This document shows, piece after piece, positions 60,801-64,000 of a DNA stretch of 64,000 bases. A program made the position numbers and the translations under genes. The notes under the pieces were generated by a model. The model was not told the origin of the DNA and did no database searches. It saw nothing but the letters and a program-made list of their open reading frames with translations. Each line of letters starts with the position of its first letter. Position 1 is the stretch's first letter. The DNA comes from an uncultured Holophaga sp. (lineage in GTDB: Bacteria > Acidobacteriota > Holophagae > Holophagales > Holophagaceae). The stretch covers positions 3,438,783-3,502,782 of the forward strand of contig NZ_OY781925.1 of assembly GCF_963677305.1 (NCBI RefSeq), written 5' to 3'.

Positions 60801-62159
60801 GTTGAGGCCGACGGCTTCCGCCTGGCCGAGGTGGTGGGCTCCACGGTGGTGGATTCCAACGGAGAGCGCCTGCCCCTGACCCACCCCCGGGTCAAACTGG
60901 TGATCCCCAGCATGGGTGAGCGGGCCTCCCGCTACATCGCCTCCACCTTCCGGCACTTCAACATGAGGGCGGAGACCCTGCCCGTCCCAGGTGAGCCCGA
61001 CCTCAAGGTGGGCCGCGCCAACTCCACCTGCAAGGAGTGCCTGCCCTTCACCCTGGTGATGGGAGCCTGCCTCCGCTACATGGAGACCCGCCAGGACCCC
61101 GACGAGATCACGGTCTTCTTCCTTCCCGAGTCTGCGGGCCCCTGCCGCTTCGGACAGTACACAGTCCAGCTCGGGCAACTCCTGCGGACCCGCAAGATCC
61201 GGCAGACGGCCATCCTCTCCCTCACTTGCGAAAATGGCTACGCGGGCTTCGGCCAGCCCTTCCAGCTGCGCGCCTGGCGGGCTGTCCTCATGGCCGATGT
61301 CATGGACGACATCTACAGCGCCGTGCTGGTGCTCTCCAAGGACCGCGAGGCTGGCCTGGAGGAGTTCCACCGGGTCTCGGCCCTCCTGGAATGGGCTCTG
61401 GAGAAGGAGAGCGTGGACGGCATCATGAAGGCCCTCCGCACCGGCACCCAGAGGCTGGCAGCTGTTCCCCGCAAGGGGGACATCCGCCATGCCAAGAAGG
61501 TGGGCGTGGCCGGCGAGATCTTCGTACGGCGCGACCCCCTCTCCACCCAGTTCCTGGCGGACCGCCTCGCCGAGCGCGACATCATCTGCAAGGTGGCCCC
61601 CATCCACGAGTGGATGTACTACACCGAGTACATCTACCGGAACGCCATCTACCTGGCCCAGCCCAACTTCATGGACCGCCTGGGCTCCCTGGCCAAGGAC
61701 TTCGTCAAGAACCGCATCGAGCGCCAGATCAAAGGGGCCTTCGCCTCCAGTGGCTTCTACGAGTTCCGCTTGGTCAATGTCGGCAAGATGATCAAGAGCG
61801 TGGAGCACCTCATTCCCGGCCGCTTCACCGGAGGCGACGCCGTGCTCACGGTGGCCGCCGCCATGAATGAGATTGTGGACGAGACCCACGGTTTCATCAT
61901 CATCGGCCCCTTCGGCTGCCTGCCCAACCGCATCGCCGAGGCCGTGCTGACCCACAGCATGCGGGATGAGAAGGTCAACGTCACCGACCACCTCCACCTG
62001 GTGAAGGCGATTCTGGAACAGCAGGCCTCCCTGCCCTTCCTGGCCATCGAGAGCGACGGCGGGGTCTTCCCTCAAGTGGTGCAGGCCCGCATGGAGACCT
62101 TCTTCCTCCAGGTCGACCGGCTCCACGCCACCGTAGAGGGCATGGTCAAGTCCCACTGA
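57891..62159 (+). CDS. Large 2-hydroxyacyl-CoA dehydratase activase (double BcrA/HgdC domain plus DUF2229), GTG start
   Basis: 1422 residues. Domain 1 (about 1-270) keeps the cluster cysteines C124 (KCASGTG) and C162 (RCSVFSKSD) but its ATP phosphate motif is degenerate (GYCLGATSIGMVV). Domain 2 (298-555) is canonical: GLDVGSTTTKAVVF, FEIGGQDAKY, C424 (ACSAGTGSF) and C464 (QCAAFIASD). Residues 585-614 hold a four-Cys patch. DUF2229 starts near 655 (LRVGVNKSFMTHTLYPFY), followed by dehydratase-beta-like segments (NSTCKECLPFTLVMGACL). Such proteins transfer electrons from ferredoxin/flavodoxin with ATP hydrolysis to radical dehydratases or benzoyl-CoA-type reductases. No dehydratase subunits are adjacent. 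Confidence 0.9.
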   Translation: MISNSIGYCLGATSIGMVVLEQGPEGVRIQEASSRSHEGDLPGCFTGLLEKARGQRTAITGRKFRGRVLLPSISEPEAVELAFGFVKDRYPGVQAIVSAGGESFMVYELDRSGRISTVHTGNKCASGTGDFFLQQLKRMGLGMGEAMGLGDGQKPYRIASRCSVFSKSDCTHALNKGEPKGSVVSGLCHMIASKILALLQKAKLQRVLFVGGVAQNPHVVTFLREELEDVQVPEEAPYFEALGTALWALDHAPAFQGSNDIFAQGKAPFGFLSPLAEHTGKVIWKQLDRGKVQSGDRCIVGLDVGSTTTKAVVFRESDQSILASVYLRTNGDPVGASKECYQALAKQLDQPIQVVGLGVTGSGRQIAGLHGQTEGVINEIIAHAAAAAHFDPEVDTIFEIGGQDAKYTHLSNRVASDYAMNEACSAGTGSFLEEAAKESLGVDTLEIGDLAMRGVQPPNFNDQCAAFIASDIKTAIQEGLTREDISAGLVYSICLNYLNRVKGNREVGRKVFMQGGVCYNKAVPVAMAALTGREIIVPPEPGLMGAYGVALEVQRKLELGLLQEDSFNLTELAERGVEYLEPFTCAGGKEACDLKCRIQRVKVNGENYLFGGSCNRYVNMRRNRTIDAEALDLITQRERLLFLERKPNPRPERPLRVGVNKSFMTHTLYPFYSAFFTGMGMEIVMPDSVDADGVSRQGAAFCYPAEVSHGAMASLLRQKPDAIFLPQVRGMFVENGAPESVVCPLAQGEPYYLKAAFPELSQLKLMTPILDFSQGFQGVRPIFLEIGASLGVDSRTVAWSFRRAIAAQRSFGKKLAKLGQEALAKLEQDPEQLGVVVFGRSYNAYTQGTNMGIPRKFASRGHVTFSLDMLAYAEEEPVGSMYWSTGQLILKAAKLVKRHPQLFAAYVTNFSCGPDSFLLGYFRQIMGDKPSLTLELDSHTADAGIDTRVEAFLDIVASHREIQRRKVEAQVEADGFRLAEVVGSTVVDSNGERLPLTHPRVKLVIPSMGERASRYIASTFRHFNMRAETLPVPGEPDLKVGRANSTCKECLPFTLVMGACLRYMETRQDPDEITVFFLPESAGPCRFGQYTVQLGQLLRTRKIRQTAILSLTCENGYAGFGQPFQLRAWRAVLMADVMDDIYSAVLVLSKDREAGLEEFHRVSALLEWALEKESVDGIMKALRTGTQRLAAVPRKGDIRHAKKVGVAGEIFVRRDPLSTQFLADRLAERDIICKVAPIHEWMYYTEYIYRNAIYLAQPNFMDRLGSLAKDFVKNRIERQIKGAFASSGFYEFRLVNVGKMIKSVEHLIPGRFTGGDAVLTVAAAMNEIVDETHGFIIIGPFGCLPNRIAEAVLTHSMRDEKVNVTDHLHLVKAILEQQASLPFLAIESDGGVFPQVVQARMETFFLQVDRLHATVEGMVKSH

Positions 62160-62180
62160 CCCTGAACGCCGGTACAGAAC

Positions 62181-62208
62181 GAGGCCCCCTTCCGGGGGCC
62201 TCTCTTTT
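62181..62208. terminator. Terminator between convergent activase and S46 peptidase
   Basis: GAGGCCCCC, a four-base loop, and GGGGGCCTC, followed by TCTTTT on the plus strand. Confidence 0.85.
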
Positions 62209-62220
62209 GCACCTGGCCGC

Positions 62221-64000
62221 CTACTGGGCCATCAGCTCCTTCACCAGGAAGTCTGCATCGTACAGCTTCTCCAGAGCCTCGGTCATGCCCGCGGTGTGCA
62301 CGGCCACGGCCCGGTTGGCAGTGTCATCGTAGATCATGTTCCCCACCAGGGACTCGATGTTGCCATCGAAGATCAGGCCCACGATCTCACCCTCGCGGTT
62401 CAGCACCGGAGAACCGGAATTGCCCCCGATGATGTCGCAGCTGGCCACGAAGTCCAGGGGCGTGCTGAGGTCCAGCTTCCCCTTCCGCTCCACGTAGCGG
62501 GCAGGGAGGTTGAAGGGCGCCTTGTTGTCAAAGCTGGCGGAGCGGTCGTAGAGCCCATAGAAGGTGGTCTTGCTGGGGGCGATGGTGCCGTTCATGGGGT
62601 AGCCCTTCACGGTGCCGAAGGTCAGGCGCAGGGTGAAGTTCGCATCGGGTGAGAGCTGCCTGCCGTAGACGGCGAAGCGGGCCTTGCCCAACTTCTCCCC
62701 GGCGGGGGCCAGCACGCTCTCCACCTTGTCCTCGTGCCACTTCCGGATCTCCCGGAGCAGGGGATCGACCTTCAGGACCCACTTCACCAGAGGATCCGTG
62801 GAGGCGGCAATGGCCTTGCTCCCGCCCTCCAGGAGGGCCTGCCGGGCGGCGGGATCCATCAGGTGCGTCCCAGTGATGAGCTCGTGGGCCACCTCGGCGG
62901 GCTTGCGCCCTCCCAGGGCGGCCTTGACGAAGGGATCCTGGGGTCCCAGCTGATCCAGGCTCTGCTGGAGGCTGTCGGCCAGCAGCAGCTCCTCCAACCC
63001 GGGGTAGAAGGGGGCGGGAGAGACCAGGCGGAAGCGCAGGGAGTCCAGCCCGGCGTCATGGTATTCCTCCATGCGCTCGGCATCGGGCTTGGCCGTCTCG
63101 GCGGCATAGCGCACCAGACTCAGCACATTGGCAGGAAGCCGGTAGCCCCCCATCCGGCGGAAGTTCAGCTCCTTGATCCGGGAGAGCTGGGAGTGCTCAG
63201 CCTCGGCGATGGTGTTCCACACATCTCCATAGGCCTTGGCGAGCCCGGGATCCGCCTGGACCTTCCTGCGGAACTCGGATTCATCCGCAGCCTTCTTGGC
63301 CATCAGGGCCTTGTCCCTGAGTCCCTCCAGCCGACCTCCGATGGCCTTGATGCTGTTCTGGATCCCGAAAATCAGGCTACCGGCCTGCCGGGCCTCCTCG
63401 GGCCCCCTGGCCGCGAAGGACTTTACGACAGCCAGACGCCGCTTGAGCATATCCATGTAGAAGGGGTAGGCATGGTCGCGGGTGAAAGCCAGCTGGGCCA
63501 TGGTGTTCAGACGCTCGGTGCTGCCGGGGTGACCCGAGACGAAGACCAGGTCTCCATCCGCCGCCCCCTTGGGGTTCCACTTCAGGTGAGGCGTGTGGAC
63601 CGGCTTGCCATCCTCGTAGACCCGGAAGAGGGCCATGTCGAGGTCGTGACGGGGGAAGGTGAAGTTGTCGGGATCCCCACCATAGAAGGCCGCCTGCTGC
63701 TCGGGTGCGAAGACCAGGCGGATGTCGGTGTACTTCTTGTAGCGGTAGATCCAGTACTCGCCCCCCTGGTAGAGGGTGACCATGTCGGAGCGCAACCCCG
63801 TAGCCTTGAGGCTCTCCTTCTCCAGCCTGGCCATCTCGGCTCGGCGGGCCTCCAGGGCGGTCTTCTCATCCATGCCGGGCTTGACGGCCCCCTGGACCTT
63901 GGCCGTGACATCCTCCATGGAGACCAGGACATTGAGCTCCAGGTCGGGGCACTTCAGCTCCTCCGCCGCCGAACCGGCGATGAAGCCGTTCTGGATGTAG
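62221..64000 (-). CDS. S46-family dipeptidyl-peptidase (DPP7/DPP11-like), 5' end outside window
   Basis: At least 592 residues; the frame stays open to the right edge with typical S46 sequence (NGFIAGSAAEELKCPDLELN), so the N-terminus and the catalytic His lie beyond. Visible marks: FPRHDLDMALFRVYEDGKP with the catalytic Asp, and IIGGNSGSPVLNREGEIVGL with nucleophile Ser, followed by FDGNIESL which helps set substrate choice. These periplasmic enzymes remove dipeptides from peptide N-termini and occur in Bacteroidota, Acidobacteriota and some Gammaproteobacteria. An ATG at 63918 is internal, not the start. Confidence 0.93.
   Translation of the reverse strand, partial: YIQNGFIAGSAAEELKCPDLELNVLVSMEDVTAKVQGAVKPGMDEKTALEARRAEMARLEKESLKATGLRSDMVTLYQGGEYWIYRYKKYTDIRLVFAPEQQAAFYGGDPDNFTFPRHDLDMALFRVYEDGKPVHTPHLKWNPKGAADGDLVFVSGHPGSTERLNTMAQLAFTRDHAYPFYMDMLKRRLAVVKSFAARGPEEARQAGSLIFGIQNSIKAIGGRLEGLRDKALMAKKAADESEFRRKVQADPGLAKAYGDVWNTIAEAEHSQLSRIKELNFRRMGGYRLPANVLSLVRYAAETAKPDAERMEEYHDAGLDSLRFRLVSPAPFYPGLEELLLADSLQQSLDQLGPQDPFVKAALGGRKPAEVAHELITGTHLMDPAARQALLEGGSKAIAASTDPLVKWVLKVDPLLREIRKWHEDKVESVLAPAGEKLGKARFAVYGRQLSPDANFTLRLTFGTVKGYPMNGTIAPSKTTFYGLYDRSASFDNKAPFNLPARYVERKGKLDLSTPLDFVASCDIIGGNSGSPVLNREGEIVGLIFDGNIESLVGNMIYDDTANRAVAVHTAGMTEALEKLYDADFLVKELMAQ

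Noticed and set aside
59178..62156. A 992-codon open frame antisense to the dehydratase activase
   Set aside because: It mirrors the GC-rich third codon positions of a well-supported gene, its product is His/Gly/Asp/Glu-biased with no family motif, and no ribosome site precedes it.

Overview
The window comes from a GC-rich, Gram-negative-type bacterial chromosome carrying one complete-looking tailed-phage prophage. Outer-membrane traits (lipoproteins, a type II/IV pseudopilin, a spanin-like lysis gene, an S46 periplasmic peptidase) and anaerobe-type traits (a very large 2-hydroxyacyl-CoA dehydratase activase, a rubredoxin domain) fit an anaerobic or facultative member of Acidobacteriota class Holophagae (Holophaga/Geothrix type). 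That placement is inference; no rRNA is present.

Left host region (1-13.1 kb): a pseudopilin whose best start is an AUU codon; a SAM methyltransferase; a sodium:solute symporter followed by two 34-residue single-span proteins; an AT-rich gap; then YCII-like protein, lipoprotein, thioesterase, ROK kinase and ferritin-like protein on the plus strand; recA on the minus strand; a hybrid histidine kinase with a PilZ/receiver-like partner; ribH with a ten-G Shine-Dalgarno tract, overlapping nusB; and tRNA-Thr(UGU).

Prophage (13131-55027): inserted in the 3' half of tRNA-Thr, bounded by a 49-bp direct repeat (attL 13131-13179, attR 54979-55027). Nearly all genes run leftward. From right to left: integrase, two lipoproteins and a repressor (plus strand); a tandem Ner-like regulator, a CII-like regulator and an excisionase-like gene; a long early operon with HD and DnaQ-type enzymes, a replication initiator and a DnaC-type ATPase; a minor-tail-Z-like gene overlapping a second tyrosine recombinase; terS-terL; a moron island; lambda-order head genes (W, B, C with nested scaffold, D, E, FII); tail genes; and a lysis cassette. 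A 22-bp element (one mismatch) occurs before the head-tail block and again before the lysis block, suggesting phage-specific late control.

The moron island (34.3-36.6 kb) is the most interesting prophage part. It contains a leftward hicA-hicB-orf85 unit with its own dyad and terminator, and a rightward three-gene operon driven by a strong promoter with a perfect dyad between -35 and -10. Its first gene is small and its second is a helix-turn-helix protein, the layout of anti-CRISPR/aca operons.

Right host region (55.08-64 kb): a sugar-phosphate cyclase (dehydroquinate / 2-deoxy-scyllo-inosose synthase type) fused in frame to a complete IclR-type regulator, an unusual enzyme-regulator chimera; a rubredoxin-DUF2231 membrane protein; a divergent 1422-residue double-domain CoA-dehydratase activase; and an S46 dipeptidyl-peptidase running off the right edge.
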